A stretch of DNA of 64,000 nucleotides from Rhodocyclales bacterium (GCA_016235165.1 JACRLX010000024.1:180347-244346), one strand, 5' to 3'. Shown: positions 11,310-21,718, counted from the first letter of the stretch. A program made the numbers and translations. Notes: generated from the letters alone by a model not told the origin.

Positions 11310-14059
11310 TGCTGCAAGGCTGGGTCATCGTTCTCGCCTCGTTTCTTTACCTTGGGGTGTTGTTCGGCATCGCCTGGTATGCGGACCATCGCTCCGACCA
11401 CGGCCGTTCGTTGATTGCGAGCCCCCTGGTGTATGCGCTGTCGCTCGGCGTGTATTGCACCACCTGGACCTTTTACGGCAGCGTGGGGCGCGCGGCGGCG
11501 AATGGCATCGGCTTCCTGCCCATCTACCTTGGCCCGACGCTGCTGTTCGCGCTGGGTGGCTTCATCCTGTATCGCATGATCCGCATCGCCAAGGCCAACC
11601 GCATCACCTCGATCGCCGACTTCGTCGCCTCGCGCTACGGCAAGAGCCAGTTGCTCGGCGGCCTGGTGACGGTGATCGCGGTGGTCGGCGTGATCCCCTA
11701 CATCGCCTTGCAACTCAAGGCGGTGTCCAACAGCTTCACCATCCTCGGCAACTATCCCGAGATCGTGATGCCGGCGGCGGTGGGCGCGGTGCCGCTGTTC
11801 CAGGACAGCGCGTTGTACGTGGCGATGATCCTGGCGGCCTTCACCATCCTGTTCGGCACCCGCCATCTGGACGCGACGGAGCGGCACGAGGGCATGGTGG
11901 CGGCGATCGCGGTCGAATCGGTGGTCAAGCTGGTGGCTTTCCTCGCCGTTGGCGCCTTCGTCGTCTGGGGCATGCACGAGGGTGTCGGTGACATCTTCGC
12001 CCGCGCGGCGGCGGTGCCCGAGGTGGCCACCCGGCTCAACCGCGCCGATGCGCCGGCGGCGTATGGCAGTTGGGGCACGCTGGTGTTCCTGTCGCTGTTC
12101 GCCTCGCTGCTGCTGCCGCGCCAGTTCCAGATCGCGGTGGTGGAAAACGTCGATGCCACCCACCTCAACCGCGCGGTCTGGATGTTTCCGCTCTACCTGT
12201 TCCTGATCAATCTCTTCGTGCTGCCGGTGGCGCTGGCCGGGCTGATGCATTTTCCGATCGGCACTGTGGATGCCGACACCTTCGTGCTGACCTTGCCGAT
12301 GGCGCACCAGCAGGAGACGCTGACGCTGTTCGTCTTCATCGGCGGACTGTCGGCGGCCACCGGCATGGTGATCGTCGAAACCATCGCCCTGTCGACCATG
12401 GTCTGCAATGATCTCGTCATGCCCTTGCTGCTGCGCGTGCGCTGGCTGGGCCTGGCCGACAAGGCCGATCTCTCGGGCCTGCTGCTGGAGATCCGGCGCT
12501 GGGCGATCGCCATCATCCTGGGCCTGGGCTACCTCTACTTCCGCGTCGCCGGCGAGGCCTATGCGCTGGTATCGATCGGCCTGATCTCGTTCGCCGCCGT
12601 GGCGCAGTTCGCGCCGGTGGTGCTGGGCGGCATTTTCTGGAAAGGCGGCACGCGCGACGGCGCGGTGGCCGGGCTGGCCGCCGGCTTTGTGCTCTGGGCC
12701 TACACCCTGCTGCTGCCGTCCTTCGCCAAATCGGGATGGCTGCCGGAAGGCTTCATCGCCCACGGCCTGTTCGGCATCGAGCTGTTGCGTCCGCAACAGC
12801 TGTTCGGCCTCGGCGGTCTGGACGAGATCACGCATTGCCTGGTCTGGAGCCTGCTTGCCAATCTTGGCGCCTACCTCGGCGTTTCCCTGCTGCGCGTGCC
12901 CAACGCGCGCGAGGCGCGCCAGGCCACGCTGTTTGTCGGTGGCGCCGATGTTGCCGGGCATTCGATGTGGGGCGGTAGCGCCGGGGTCGGCGATCTGCTG
13001 CCGCTGGCCTCCCGCTTTCTCGGCCGCGAACGCGCCGAGGAAGCCTTTCAACGCCACGCGAATGCGCGCGGCCTGCGCGCGATCGACGAGTTGCCGGCCG
13101 ATGCGCGCCTGGTGAATTTCGCCGAGAACCAGCTTGCCGGCGCGATTGGCTCGGCCTCGGCGCGCGTCATGGTGGCCTCGGTGGTTAAGGAGGAACCGCT
13201 GGGGCTCGACGAAGTGATGAACATCCTCGACGAAGCCTCGCAGGTGCGCGCCTATTCGCGCGAACTGGAACAGAAGTCGAAGGAGCTGACCCGCGCCACC
13301 GCCGAGTTGCGCGATGCCAACGAGCGCCTGCGCGAACTCGACCGCATGAAGGACGATTTCATCTCCACCGTGACCCACGAACTGCGCACGCCGCTGACCT
13401 CGATCCGCGCGTTTTCGGAGATGCTGCACGAAGACCCGAAGACGGACCTGGAGCAGCGCACCAAGTTCCTTGGCATCATCGTCAGCGAAACCGTGCGCCT
13501 GTCGCGCCTGATCAACCAGATCCTCGACCTGGCCAAGCTCGAATCCGGCCGCGCCGAGTGGACCGTGACGGCGATCGACGTCGGTGAAGTGATCAACGAG
13601 GCCGCCGATTCGCTGACCGCCCTGTTTGCCGAAAAGCAGGTTACGCTCGATCTCGCGGGTGTGGAGCCGGGCCTGGTCGTGATGGCCGATCGCGACCGCC
13701 TGATGCAGGTGATGGTGAACCTGTTGTCGAATGCCCTGAAATTCGTCCCCGCCGGCACAGGCACCGTGAGAGTCGGCGCCGAAGGCACGGCGAACGAGGT
13801 CCGCGTCAGTGTCAGCGACAACGGTCCGGGCATCCATGCCGCCGACCATGAAGTGATTTTCGACAAGTTCCGCCAGGGTTCGGGCGGCACCGACGTGCTG
13901 ACCGACAAGCCCCAGGGCACGGGCCTCGGCTTGCCGATCAGCCGCCAGATCGTCGAGTACTTCAATGGTCGACTGTGGGTCGAAAGTGCCCCCGCGGCAG
14001 GCGCCTGCTTCCAGTTCACCTTGCCGCGTCAGGCAGGTGATAATGGGAAAAATTCCTAG
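11309..14059 (+). CDS. Sodium-solute-symporter/histidine-kinase fusion (CrbS/CbrA-like)
   Basis: The protein has 916 aa. Residues about 1-560 form a 12-13 helix SLC5/SSS transporter domain (SLGVYCTTWTFYGSVG early). A STAC-like linker follows (about 560-650, AIGSASARVMVASV), then a coiled coil. The HisKA domain has VTHELRTPLTS with His690 as phosphoacceptor, and the ATPase domain has NLLSNALKF, SDNGPGI and GTGLGLPIS. CrbS and CbrA control acetate use and carbon/nitrogen balance, respectively, and CrbS is known to regulate acs. acs is close by here, so a role in acetate or carboxylate sensing is likely but inferred. Unlike CrbS there is no obvious PAS domain. The start codon is fixed by the TGATG overlap with the upstream small gene. 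The downstream genes form one operon. Confidence 0.9.
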   Translation: MLQGWVIVLASFLYLGVLFGIAWYADHRSDHGRSLIASPLVYALSLGVYCTTWTFYGSVGRAAANGIGFLPIYLGPTLLFALGGFILYRMIRIAKANRITSIADFVASRYGKSQLLGGLVTVIAVVGVIPYIALQLKAVSNSFTILGNYPEIVMPAAVGAVPLFQDSALYVAMILAAFTILFGTRHLDATERHEGMVAAIAVESVVKLVAFLAVGAFVVWGMHEGVGDIFARAAAVPEVATRLNRADAPAAYGSWGTLVFLSLFASLLLPRQFQIAVVENVDATHLNRAVWMFPLYLFLINLFVLPVALAGLMHFPIGTVDADTFVLTLPMAHQQETLTLFVFIGGLSAATGMVIVETIALSTMVCNDLVMPLLLRVRWLGLADKADLSGLLLEIRRWAIAIILGLGYLYFRVAGEAYALVSIGLISFAAVAQFAPVVLGGIFWKGGTRDGAVAGLAAGFVLWAYTLLLPSFAKSGWLPEGFIAHGLFGIELLRPQQLFGLGGLDEITHCLVWSLLANLGAYLGVSLLRVPNAREARQATLFVGGADVAGHSMWGGSAGVGDLLPLASRFLGRERAEEAFQRHANARGLRAIDELPADARLVNFAENQLAGAIGSASARVMVASVVKEEPLGLDEVMNILDEASQVRAYSRELEQKSKELTRATAELRDANERLRELDRMKDDFISTVTHELRTPLTSIRAFSEMLHEDPKTDLEQRTKFLGIIVSETVRLSRLINQILDLAKLESGRAEWTVTAIDVGEVINEAADSLTALFAEKQVTLDLAGVEPGLVVMADRDRLMQVMVNLLSNALKFVPAGTGTVRVGAEGTANEVRVSVSDNGPGIHAADHEVIFDKFRQGSGGTDVLTDKPQGTGLGLPISRQIVEYFNGRLWVESAPAAGACFQFTLPRQAGDNGKNS
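13766..13792 (+). repeat. Dispersed repeat, variant copy 1
   Basis: GTGAGAGTCGGCGCC then ACGGCG, in the kinase ATPase domain, in frame (VRVGAEGTA). It is a weaker match and could be natural sequence. Confidence 0.4.
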
Positions 14060-14074
14060 AAGGGGAGGGTGGTG

Positions 14075-14440
14075 GTGGCGAACCGTGTCCTGATTGTCGA
14101 CGATGAACCCAACATCGTCATCTCGCTGGAATACCTGCTGAAGAAGGAAGGTTTCGAGGTCAGCGTCGCCACCGACGGCGAGGCGGCCTTGCGCCAGGCC
14201 GGGGAATTCCGTCCCGACCTGGTCTTGCTCGATGTCATGATGCCGAAGAAGTCCGGCTTCGAGGTTTGCGAATCCCTGCGCGCCGATGCCGCACAGGCCG
14301 AGCTGAAGATCATCATGCTGACCGCCAAGGGGCGCGAAACCGAAATCACCAAGGGTCTGGCCCTCGGCGCCAATGCCTACATCACCAAGCCCTTCTCGAC
14401 CAAGGATCTCGTCGCCCAGATCAAGACGCTGCTGGCATGA
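14075..14440 (+). CDS. Stand-alone receiver-domain response regulator
   Basis: This CheY-like protein of about 121 aa has VLIVDDEPN (acidic pocket), [15 protein letters not shown] (phosphoacceptor Asp) and the conserved Lys in [10 protein letters not shown]. It has no output domain, so it must act through protein contact or a phosphorelay. Three in-frame GTG codons (14069, 14072, 14075) are possible starts. I prefer 14075 because AGGGGAGG (14061-14068) is then 6 bp away and the protein begins [12 protein letters not shown], like relatives. Its stop overlaps the next gene (ATGA). The kinase upstream is the probable phosphodonor. Confidence 0.9.
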   Translation: MANRVLIVDDEPNIVISLEYLLKKEGFEVSVATDGEAALRQAGEFRPDLVLLDVMMPKKSGFEVCESLRADAAQAELKIIMLTAKGRETEITKGLALGANAYITKPFSTKDLVAQIKTLLA

Positions 14441-16644
14441 AGGCGAAAGTGCGTTTCATCCTGGCGGCCTGCGTGCTGGGGCTGCTGATGACCGGGCCGT
14501 TTGCGCTCACCGCCTTGCTGTTGTTCGCCGACGCCAGGGATGCCGAACGCGAAGCCTTTGCCCGGTTCCTGATTCCGCGCCTGCCGCTGGGCGGCTTCAT
14601 GACCCTGATCGGCTTCATCGGCGGCGTGATCCTGTTGCGCAGCCTGTTCCGGCAATACGTGCATGGCTTGTCGCGCATGGCCGAGACACTGCGCCTGATG
14701 CTGGGCGCCAACCGCAATTTTCGCGTCGCGCCCGAGGGGCCGCCGGAAGTCTGCGACCTTGCCCGCGCCGCCAACGATCTGGCGCAGCAGCGCAACGAGT
14801 TGCTCGACGATGTCGAGGCCCAGATCCGCCAGGCCAAGGCCACGGTCGAGGAAGAAAAGAACCGGCTCGCGGCGCTGATGTCGGAGCTGGCGCTGGGGGT
14901 GGTGGTGTGCAACCTCGATGGCCGCATCCTGCTCTACAACAGTCGTGCCCGGCTCCAGTTCAAGGCGCTGGCGCAGGGGCCGACCTCGATGAGCGGCGGC
15001 GCCCTGATCGGCCTCGGCCGCTCGATTTTTTCCATCCTCGAACGCGGCCAGATCACCCACTCCCTGGAGAACATCCAGCAACGCCTGCGCAAGGGCAGCG
15101 CCGAGCCGACCGCGAATTTCATTACTACCACGCGTGGAGGCCAGTTGCTCCGCGCGCAAATGGCGCCGGTTCTGGCGCGTACCGAGACCAGCGAGGATGG
15201 CGCTGCGAACCCGCTTGGCGCAGAACCCCAGGTCACCGGCTACGTCCTCACCATCGAGAACATCACCCGCAATTTCGAGCGCGAGGCGCAACGCGACCAG
15301 GCCTTGCAGACCCTGACCGACGGCAACCGCGCCGCCCTGGGCAACATCCGCGCCGCCGTCGAAACCCTGCTCGATTCGCCGGAGATGGAAGCCGACTACC
15401 GCGAACGCTTCATGCGCGTGATTTCCGACGAAGCCTCGACCATGAGTGCGCGTCTGGATGCGACCATGAACCGCTTTGCCGATTCGCTGAAGACGCGCTG
15501 GCCGCTGGAGGATGTGCTGGCGATCGACATCCTTTCGGCCGCCGCGCGCCGCATCGAGGACAAGCTACAGCTGCCGATCAAGCACGAGGAACAGGATGTC
15601 AGCTTGTGGATGCGGGTCGACAGCTTCTCGCTGATCCAGGCCATCACCTTTCTCGCCTCGCGGCTGCGGGACCATTACGAAATCCGCGAGTTGCGCCTGC
15701 GCCTCGATGCCGATGGCAAGATGGTGTTTCTCGACCTGATCTGGTCGGGTACCACGGTGTCCTCGGAGACGCTCTACACTTGGGAACTGGAGCCGATGAA
15801 CGTCGGCAGCGAGACCAGCCCGCTGACCCTGCGCGACGTGATCGATCGCCACGGCGGCGAGATCTGGTATCAGCGCGAAAAGGCCGCCCATCGCGCCTAT
15901 TTCCGCATCGTCCTGCCAGCGGCCGCGATGCCCGACGCGCCGGTGGTGGATCAGGCGCAGCACCTGCACAGCGACAGCCGACCGGAGTACTACGACTTCG
16001 ACCTGTTCGCCGCGCGCGACGCCGAAGGGGCGGGCATCGACCTCGACCGCAAGCTCTCCGAGCTCACCTATTCGGTGTTCGACACCGAAACCACCGGCCT
16101 GCAACCCTCGCAGGGCGACGAAATCATCCAGATGGGTGCGGTGCGCATCGTTAATAATCGGCTGCTGCGCCAGGAGATCTTCGATCAACTGGTCGATCCG
16201 GGTATTCCGTTGAAGCCCGAGGGCATACCCATTCACGGCATCACCGATGCCATGGTCAATGGCCAGCCGCGGCTCGACGCGGTGCTGCCAGCCTTCCACG
16301 AGTTCTGCAATGAAACCGTGCTGGTGGCGCATAACGCGGCCTTCGACATGCGTTTCTTCCAGTTGAAGGAAGACAGCCTGGGCGTCAGATTCACCCAGCC
16401 GGTGCTGGACACGTTGCTGCTCTCCGCCGTGATCCACCCCAACCAGGAGTCGCACAAGCTGGAACTGATCGCCGAGCGCCTGGGGATCAACGTCATCGGC
16501 CGCCACACCGCCCTGGGCGATGCCTTCGTCACCGGGGAAGTCTTCCTCAAGATGATTCCGCTGCTCGCCGACATGGGCATCCTGACCCTGCGTCAGGCGC
16601 TGGACGCGGCGCAGAAGACCTACTTCGCGCGTATTCAGTACTGA
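14437..16644 (+). CDS. Membrane-anchored PAS/degenerate-kinase protein fused to a DnaQ-type 3'-5' exonuclease
   Basis: The protein has 735 aa. Two N-terminal helices (about 4-27 and 48-68) are followed by a HAMP-like linker, a coiled coil and a PAS-like segment ([18 protein letters not shown]). A kinase-like region (about 290-500) follows; it ends like an ATPase domain ([12 protein letters not shown]) but lacks a clear N box and glycine-rich ATP lid, so it is probably inactive. The C-terminal 190 residues are a DEDDh exonuclease: Exo[12 protein letters not shown], Exo[12 protein letters not shown], Exo[12 protein letters not shown], as in DNA polymerase III epsilon. Its ATG overlaps the receiver gene stop. 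The exonuclease may act on DNA or RNA, or on a nucleotide signal. The function is not established. Confidence 0.88.
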   Translation: MKAKVRFILAACVLGLLMTGPFALTALLLFADARDAEREAFARFLIPRLPLGGFMTLIGFIGGVILLRSLFRQYVHGLSRMAETLRLMLGANRNFRVAPEGPPEVCDLARAANDLAQQRNELLDDVEAQIRQAKATVEEEKNRLAALMSELALGVVVCNLDGRILLYNSRARLQFKALAQGPTSMSGGALIGLGRSIFSILERGQITHSLENIQQRLRKGSAEPTANFITTTRGGQLLRAQMAPVLARTETSEDGAANPLGAEPQVTGYVLTIENITRNFEREAQRDQALQTLTDGNRAALGNIRAAVETLLDSPEMEADYRERFMRVISDEASTMSARLDATMNRFADSLKTRWPLEDVLAIDILSAAARRIEDKLQLPIKHEEQDVSLWMRVDSFSLIQAITFLASRLRDHYEIRELRLRLDADGKMVFLDLIWSGTTVSSETLYTWELEPMNVGSETSPLTLRDVIDRHGGEIWYQREKAAHRAYFRIVLPAAAMPDAPVVDQAQHLHSDSRPEYYDFDLFAARDAEGAGIDLDRKLSELTYSVFDTETTGLQPSQGDEIIQMGAVRIVNNRLLRQEIFDQLVDPGIPLKPEGIPIHGITDAMVNGQPRLDAVLPAFHEFCNETVLVAHNAAFDMRFFQLKEDSLGVRFTQPVLDTLLLSAVIHPNQESHKLELIAERLGINVIGRHTALGDAFVTGEVFLKMIPLLADMGILTLRQALDAAQKTYFARIQY

Positions 16645-16646
16645 GC

Positions 16647-17717
16647 GTGAGCAAGTCCGACATCCTGCCGCAGTCTTCGGCCGTCGCTGCCTGTGCCGCC
16701 GGCATCGCCACCGCCACGCGGGTCGAGGTGCTGGCAGCCCATGCCGCCGAGGCGCGCCGGCTGGCCGTCGCGTTGCATGCCGCCGACGCGGGTCCGGCCC
16801 TGGTCACCGGCCTGCTGTCGCATCTGAACGACGCCATCACCGGGCGTGTGCTGACGCTGATGCAGGCGCGCTACCGGCTGCCGCCGGCACGCTGGTGTTG
16901 GCTGGGGCTCGGTTCCGAGGGGCGGCTGGAACAGACGCTGGCCACCGACCAGGACAACGGCCTGATCTTTTCCGCCAGCGACGACGGCGAGGCGCGCGAC
17001 TTGCGCGAGCTGTTCCTGCCATTCGCCCAGGCGGTCAATCAGGCGCTGGCGCAATGCGGCTTCCCCTTGTGCGACGGCGAGGTGATGGCCGGCAATCCGC
17101 GCTGGTGCCTGTCGCAGTCGGAATGGCTGGAAAGCTTTACCACCTGGGTGCGCACGCCGGAACCGGAGGCGTTGCTCAATGCCTCGATCTTTTTCGATTT
17201 CCGGCCGCTCGCCGGTGATGCCGAACTGGCCGCGGAATTGCGCGGCGAGCTGGGCAAGCTCACGCGCGGCAACGAAATCTTCCTGCGCATGATGACCGCC
17301 AATGCCTTGGCCGCGCCGCCGCCGTTGGGGCGCCTGCGGGATTTCGTCACCGTGCCCGAAGCCGGTGGCAAGGTCGACCTGAAGAAATTCGGCTCGCGGA
17401 TATTCGTGGACGCGGCGCGCATATTTGCCCTCGGCAATGCCGCATCCGAGACCGCGACCAGCGAGCGGCTGCGCGGTGCCGCCCGGGATGGGATAATCCC
17501 CTCCGCCGACGCCGAGGCGGCCGTGCATGCCTTTCATGCCCTGCAAGCCGTGCGCCTCGCCGTTCAGGCAGCGGCCGAGGGCGCCGGCGACAGCCCCGGC
17601 AACCAGATCGATCCCGACCGACTCAATGAATTCGACCGCCGTGTTCTGCTGGAATCCCTGCGCCAGGCACGCAGCCTGCAGCAGCGGCTGAAAACCCGTT
17701 TCCATATCGATAGCTGA
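16647..17717 (+). CDS. DUF294-type nucleotidyltransferase (short form)
   Basis: The protein has 356 aa, with a GTG start 2 bp after the exonuclease stop. It carries the GlnD/GlnE-like nucleotidyltransferase signature GLGSEGRLEQTLATDQDN, whose paired Asp residues would bind metal, followed by the DUF294 substrate-binding-like C-terminal domain (PEPEALLNASIFFDFRPLAG). It closely parallels the C-terminal half of the next gene, so the two are tandem paralogues. It has no sensory domain of its own. It probably nucleotidylates a protein or small-molecule target in this signalling operon. The target is unknown. Confidence 0.85.
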   Translation: MSKSDILPQSSAVAACAAGIATATRVEVLAAHAAEARRLAVALHAADAGPALVTGLLSHLNDAITGRVLTLMQARYRLPPARWCWLGLGSEGRLEQTLATDQDNGLIFSASDDGEARDLRELFLPFAQAVNQALAQCGFPLCDGEVMAGNPRWCLSQSEWLESFTTWVRTPEPEALLNASIFFDFRPLAGDAELAAELRGELGKLTRGNEIFLRMMTANALAAPPPLGRLRDFVTVPEAGGKVDLKKFGSRIFVDAARIFALGNAASETATSERLRGAARDGIIPSADAEAAVHAFHALQAVRLAVQAAAEGAGDSPGNQIDPDRLNEFDRRVLLESLRQARSLQQRLKTRFHIDS

Positions 17718-17720
17718 AAC

Positions 17721-19619
17721 ATGCCCGCCACCACCCCTGAAACCGCCGAGGCCTTGCTCGCCTTCCTGCGCCGCCACTCACCATACAAGGACATGGGCAC
17801 CTTTGCCGTCGAAGCCCTGGTGAAGGCCCTGAAGCCGGTCACCATCGCCGATGGCGGTTTCATCCTGACTCCCGACGACATGCCGCCGGATCTCTACATC
17901 ATCGAAAGCGGCAAGGTCCAGGCGCGGCAGGTCGGCGATGTCACCTTGATCGATCCGCCGCTCTACGACCTCGAAGCGGGACAGAGTTTTCCACTGGCGG
18001 CCACCGCCGCGCGGCGCCCGGCGATCAATGTTTATAGCGCGGTCGGCGAGGTCAAGACCTGGCGTCTCGCCAGCGCCGACTTTGCCTCGCTGCTGCTGTC
18101 GAGTTGCGAGTTCAATCGTTTCGTCCTCGACCACGTCGCCGGACTGCTGCACGAGGCGCGGCGCCAGATCGAAATCCAGTTCGGTCAGCGCAATTCCGAC
18201 CAACAGACCATGAATGCCCAGCTCACCGCCTTCGTCCGCCCCGGCGTGCTGCGCATTCCGCCGACCGCGACTATCCGCGAGGCGATGGAAACCATGGTCA
18301 GGGCCAAGGTCGGTTCGGTGATCGTCACCGACGGCGACAACAAGCCGCTGGGCATTTTCACCCAGAGCGACGCCCTGCGCCGCGTGGTGATCCCCGAGCA
18401 TGCGCCGACGGCGCCGATCGCCGAGGTGATGACGGCGCCGCCGGCGACCATCTCCGCGCATGCCACGGCCTATGACGCCATGCTGGCCATGGCCATGCAC
18501 CGCATCCGCCACCTGGTGATCGTCGACGGCGAGGACAAGGTGGCCGGCGTGGTTTCCGAGCGCGACCTGTTCGCCATGCAGCGCATCGGCCTGCGCAACG
18601 TGCGCAAGGTGATCGAGGGGGCGGCCGACATGGACGAACTGTCGCGCGCCGCCAGCGACGTGCGCCGGCTCTGCCTCAACATGCTGGCCCAGGGTGTCAA
18701 CGCCGAGAAGCTGACCCAGTTCATTTCCGGCCTCAACGACAGCCTGACCCGTCGCGTGATCGATATTGCACTTGACGACCACGAGTTCGACGGCATTCAC
18801 TGGAACTGGCTGGCCTTCGGCTCCGAAGGCCGCGATGAGCAGACTTTCAGCACCGATCAGGATAACGGCATCATTTTCACCTGCCCGCCGGACACCGAGC
18901 TCGAAGCCCTGCGGCAGCGCTTCCTCGCCTTCGCCAGGCAGGTCAACGAGGGCCTCGCGCGCTGCGGCTTTCCGCTGTGCAAGGGCAACATCATGGCCAG
19001 CAATCCGGCGTGGTGCCTGTCGCAGGAGGAGTGGCGCGAATGCTTCGGCAAGTGGATACGCGCGCCGGAACCCGAAGCGCTGCTCAATGCCACCATCTTC
19101 TTCGACTTCCGGCCCCTGTCCGGCGATGACCATCTGGCGCGCGAGCTGCGCAACTGGCTGCTGGAACAGACGGCCGAGGCCAAGGTCTTCCTGCGCTTCA
19201 TGGCCGAAAACGCGGCCAAGGCCGCGCCGCCGCTGGGCATGATCCGCGACTTCGTGTTCGACAACAACGCCGATTTCCCGCACACCCTGGACCTAAAGGC
19301 CTTCGGCACGCGGCCCTCTGTCGATGCCGCGCGCATCATCGCGCTGGCGCACAATATCCCGCACAGCAGCACCGTCGAGCGCCTGCGCGCGGCTTCGACG
19401 CAAAAGCTGCTGGGCGGCGACGACATCAACGCGGTGATCGAGGGCTTCTTCTTCATCCAGCAATTGCGCCTGCGCAATCAGCGCGTCGGCACCGCGCCGG
19501 GAGGCGAAAACCGGGTCGATCCGGACAAGCTGAACGAGATGGACCGCCACGTCCTCAAGGAAGCCTTGAAGCAGGCCAAGCGCCTGCAATCGCGGCTGCA
19601 ACTCGAATACCGGCTCTGA
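17721..19619 (+). CDS. cNMP-binding/CBS-pair/DUF294 nucleotidyltransferase
   Basis: The protein has 632 aa. In order it has a cyclic-nucleotide-binding-like domain (about 20-150), two CBS motifs (about 175-295, beginning TIREAMETMVRAKVGSVIV), a nucleotidyltransferase domain with FGSEGRDEQTFSTDQDN and a DUF294 C-terminal domain ending ALKQAKRLQSRLQLEY. The CBS pair may sense adenylates and the N-terminal domain a second messenger, controlling transfer activity. Its GlnD-like design fits a regulatory role in the acetate/carbon-sensing operon. A minus-strand copy of the dispersed repeat lies at 18061-18083. The following gene's GTG abuts its stop codon. Confidence 0.9.
   Translation: MPATTPETAEALLAFLRRHSPYKDMGTFAVEALVKALKPVTIADGGFILTPDDMPPDLYIIESGKVQARQVGDVTLIDPPLYDLEAGQSFPLAATAARRPAINVYSAVGEVKTWRLASADFASLLLSSCEFNRFVLDHVAGLLHEARRQIEIQFGQRNSDQQTMNAQLTAFVRPGVLRIPPTATIREAMETMVRAKVGSVIVTDGDNKPLGIFTQSDALRRVVIPEHAPTAPIAEVMTAPPATISAHATAYDAMLAMAMHRIRHLVIVDGEDKVAGVVSERDLFAMQRIGLRNVRKVIEGAADMDELSRAASDVRRLCLNMLAQGVNAEKLTQFISGLNDSLTRRVIDIALDDHEFDGIHWNWLAFGSEGRDEQTFSTDQDNGIIFTCPPDTELEALRQRFLAFARQVNEGLARCGFPLCKGNIMASNPAWCLSQEEWRECFGKWIRAPEPEALLNATIFFDFRPLSGDDHLARELRNWLLEQTAEAKVFLRFMAENAAKAAPPLGMIRDFVFDNNADFPHTLDLKAFGTRPSVDAARIIALAHNIPHSSTVERLRAASTQKLLGGDDINAVIEGFFFIQQLRLRNQRVGTAPGGENRVDPDKLNEMDRHVLKEALKQAKRLQSRLQLEYRL
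18061..18083 (-). repeat. Dispersed repeat, exact 14-mer
   Basis: AAAGTCGGCGCTGG followed by CGAGACGCC, antisense inside the CBS-DUF294 gene. Confidence 0.7.
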
Positions 19620-21659
19620 GTGACTGCCATCGCCATTCCCTTGCGCACACCGCTGTTCCGCGGCGAGCGGCGCTTGCGCATCGCCCTGGTCGGCCTTCCC
19701 GGTAGCGGCAAGACGACCCTGTTCGAGGCGGTGTCGAGTGCCTCGCCGCAGCGGGGCGAACTCGGCGGCAGCCATACCGTGTATCGCGAGTGCCGGGTCA
19801 AGATCGGGCTGGATGAAGCCAGCCTGGTCGACCTGCCGGGCATCGCTTCACTGGAGCACCTGTCCGGTGCCGAACTGGGCACCCTGAAATACCTGCTCTG
19901 GGGCGACCAGCGGCCGCCGGTGCTGGTACACGAGGCCGGCGCGCCGCCGGCACCCTTTGCCCCCCCCGACCTGATCATCCAGGTGGTCGATGCCAGTCGC
20001 CTGCAACCGAGCCTGGAGCTGACGCTGGAACTTTGCCGCCTGGGGCGGCCGGTGGTGCTGGCGCTGAACCGCATGGACGAAGCGCTGCGCAAGGGCCTGT
20101 CGATCAACGTCAAGGCCCTGCAGCATCTGCTTGGCATTCCCGTGGTGCCTACCGTGGCGCTGATGGGACAGGGTTTGACGCAGTTGTTCGCGGCGGCGGC
20201 CGGCGCTGCGCGCGGCAGCACCTGCCCCTTGCCGCCACCACCCAGCCGGCATATCGCCGCCAGCTTGGAAGCCTTGTCCGCGGCCTTGAACCGCGAGGAC
20301 GTGCATGCCGCCTTCCGCGTGCCGCACGGCTGGCTGCTGGCGCAGTTCGCGGCGGGCGACGAGTTCATCGAGGCGGAACTGGCGGAGCACTTTGCCTCCC
20401 GCTTGCCGGAATTGCGCCGCCTGCGCGCCGCGGTCGATTTCGCCTTGCCGCGTCCCCTGGCCGAGGAACTGCATGCTGACCGCCATCATCGCGCCGCGAC
20501 GCTGGTCGAGTCTGCCATGCGCATGGGGACGCCGGGGGCGCAGGGCTGGCGCTACTGGCTCGACGAAATCTTCCTCCATCCGCAGTGGGGCCTGATCGGC
20601 AGCCTCGCCGTATTTGCCGCCGTATTGTTCGTGGTGTTCGAGATCAGCGGCTGGATCGATGCCATGACCACGGTGAAGCTGGCCGAGGCGTTTGCCGACT
20701 GGCAACCGGGCGGCACGGGGGGCGTGATCGGTCGCGCCGTGCTCGATGGCCTGATCGGCCTCACCGGCATTGTCGTGCCCTACATGATTCCGCTGGTGAT
20801 GCTGCTGGTCAGCCTGGAACAGGCCGGCCTGATGCAGCGCATCGCCTTCGTCGTCGATCGCGGGTTCCATCGCATCGGCCTGCACGGCGGGGTCGCGTTG
20901 CCCTTCCTGCTCGGGCTGGGCTGCAACGTGCCGGCGATTTCCGGCGCCGCGCGCCTGACCACCGGGCGCGAGCGGGTGATCGCCGCCGTGCTGATCACCT
21001 TCGTGCCCTGTTCCGCGCGTTCCGCCATCATTCTTGCCATTGCCGGCAAGTTTCTCGGCGTGGCGGGGGTGATCGGCATGTTCATGCTGCCCCTGCTGCT
21101 GATCGCGGTGGCGGGCAATCTCCTGTCGCGGCGCCAGGGCGAACTCGGTCCGGGGCGGGTGCAGGATATTCCCCCCTATTCGCTGCCGGCATGGCGCGGC
21201 TTGCTGCGCGAAACCTGGCACCGTACCAGCGACATCCTGACCATCGTGACACCGCTGCTGGTGGGCGGCAGCGTGGTGCTGGCACTGCTTGGCCATCTTG
21301 GCGCCGAGGCCATCATCAATGCCTTGCTGACGCCGGTCACCTCATGGTGGCTGGGCTTGCCGCTGGCGCTGGGTGTGCCGCTGCTGTTCGGCGTGCTGCG
21401 CAAGGAACTGTCGCTGTTGATGATCTATCAGGCCCTTGGCACCCAGGAACTGGGCGCCGTGCTTACGTCGGGGCAGATGTTCGTCCTGCTCGCCTTCATC
21501 AGTTTTTACGTGCCCTGCGTTTCCACCTTTGCCGTGATGCTGAAGACCATCGGTCGGCGCGATGCCGGATTTTCCGTGGCGCTCTCGATCGCTATCGCCT
21601 TGCTGGTTGCCGGTGCCTTGCGCCTCGGCGGTGGAGGTCTGGCTCTGCTGGGCGCCTGA
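19620..21659 (+). CDS. FeoB-like ferrous iron transporter
   Basis: The protein has 679 aa. The N-terminal GTPase domain has G1 GLPGSGKTT, G3 VDLPGIASLEH and G4 NRMD. The membrane domain (about 320-679) has the Gate motifs GLGCNVPAISGAARLTTGRE and FVPCSARSAIILA. It is shorter than most FeoB proteins (about 750-800 aa), starts with GTG directly after the DUF294 stop, and has no FeoA gene beside it. It may transport Fe(II) or another divalent metal. The close packing suggests co-transcription with the signalling operon, although a link to its function is not evident. Confidence 0.88.
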   Translation: MTAIAIPLRTPLFRGERRLRIALVGLPGSGKTTLFEAVSSASPQRGELGGSHTVYRECRVKIGLDEASLVDLPGIASLEHLSGAELGTLKYLLWGDQRPPVLVHEAGAPPAPFAPPDLIIQVVDASRLQPSLELTLELCRLGRPVVLALNRMDEALRKGLSINVKALQHLLGIPVVPTVALMGQGLTQLFAAAAGAARGSTCPLPPPPSRHIAASLEALSAALNREDVHAAFRVPHGWLLAQFAAGDEFIEAELAEHFASRLPELRRLRAAVDFALPRPLAEELHADRHHRAATLVESAMRMGTPGAQGWRYWLDEIFLHPQWGLIGSLAVFAAVLFVVFEISGWIDAMTTVKLAEAFADWQPGGTGGVIGRAVLDGLIGLTGIVVPYMIPLVMLLVSLEQAGLMQRIAFVVDRGFHRIGLHGGVALPFLLGLGCNVPAISGAARLTTGRERVIAAVLITFVPCSARSAIILAIAGKFLGVAGVIGMFMLPLLLIAVAGNLLSRRQGELGPGRVQDIPPYSLPAWRGLLRETWHRTSDILTIVTPLLVGGSVVLALLGHLGAEAIINALLTPVTSWWLGLPLALGVPLLFGVLRKELSLLMIYQALGTQELGAVLTSGQMFVLLAFISFYVPCVSTFAVMLKTIGRRDAGFSVALSIAIALLVAGALRLGGGGLALLGA

Positions 21660-21718
21660 CGTTCGCGCCGGGGCGGCGGCGGATTAAAATGAAAAATCAA
21701 AAGGGAGGCCGCGCCGCC

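Noticed and set aside
11177..13849. Long minus-strand open frame (890 codons) opposite the symporter-kinase
   Set aside because: Same antisense artefact; low-complexity His/Gln/Arg-rich composition and no family.
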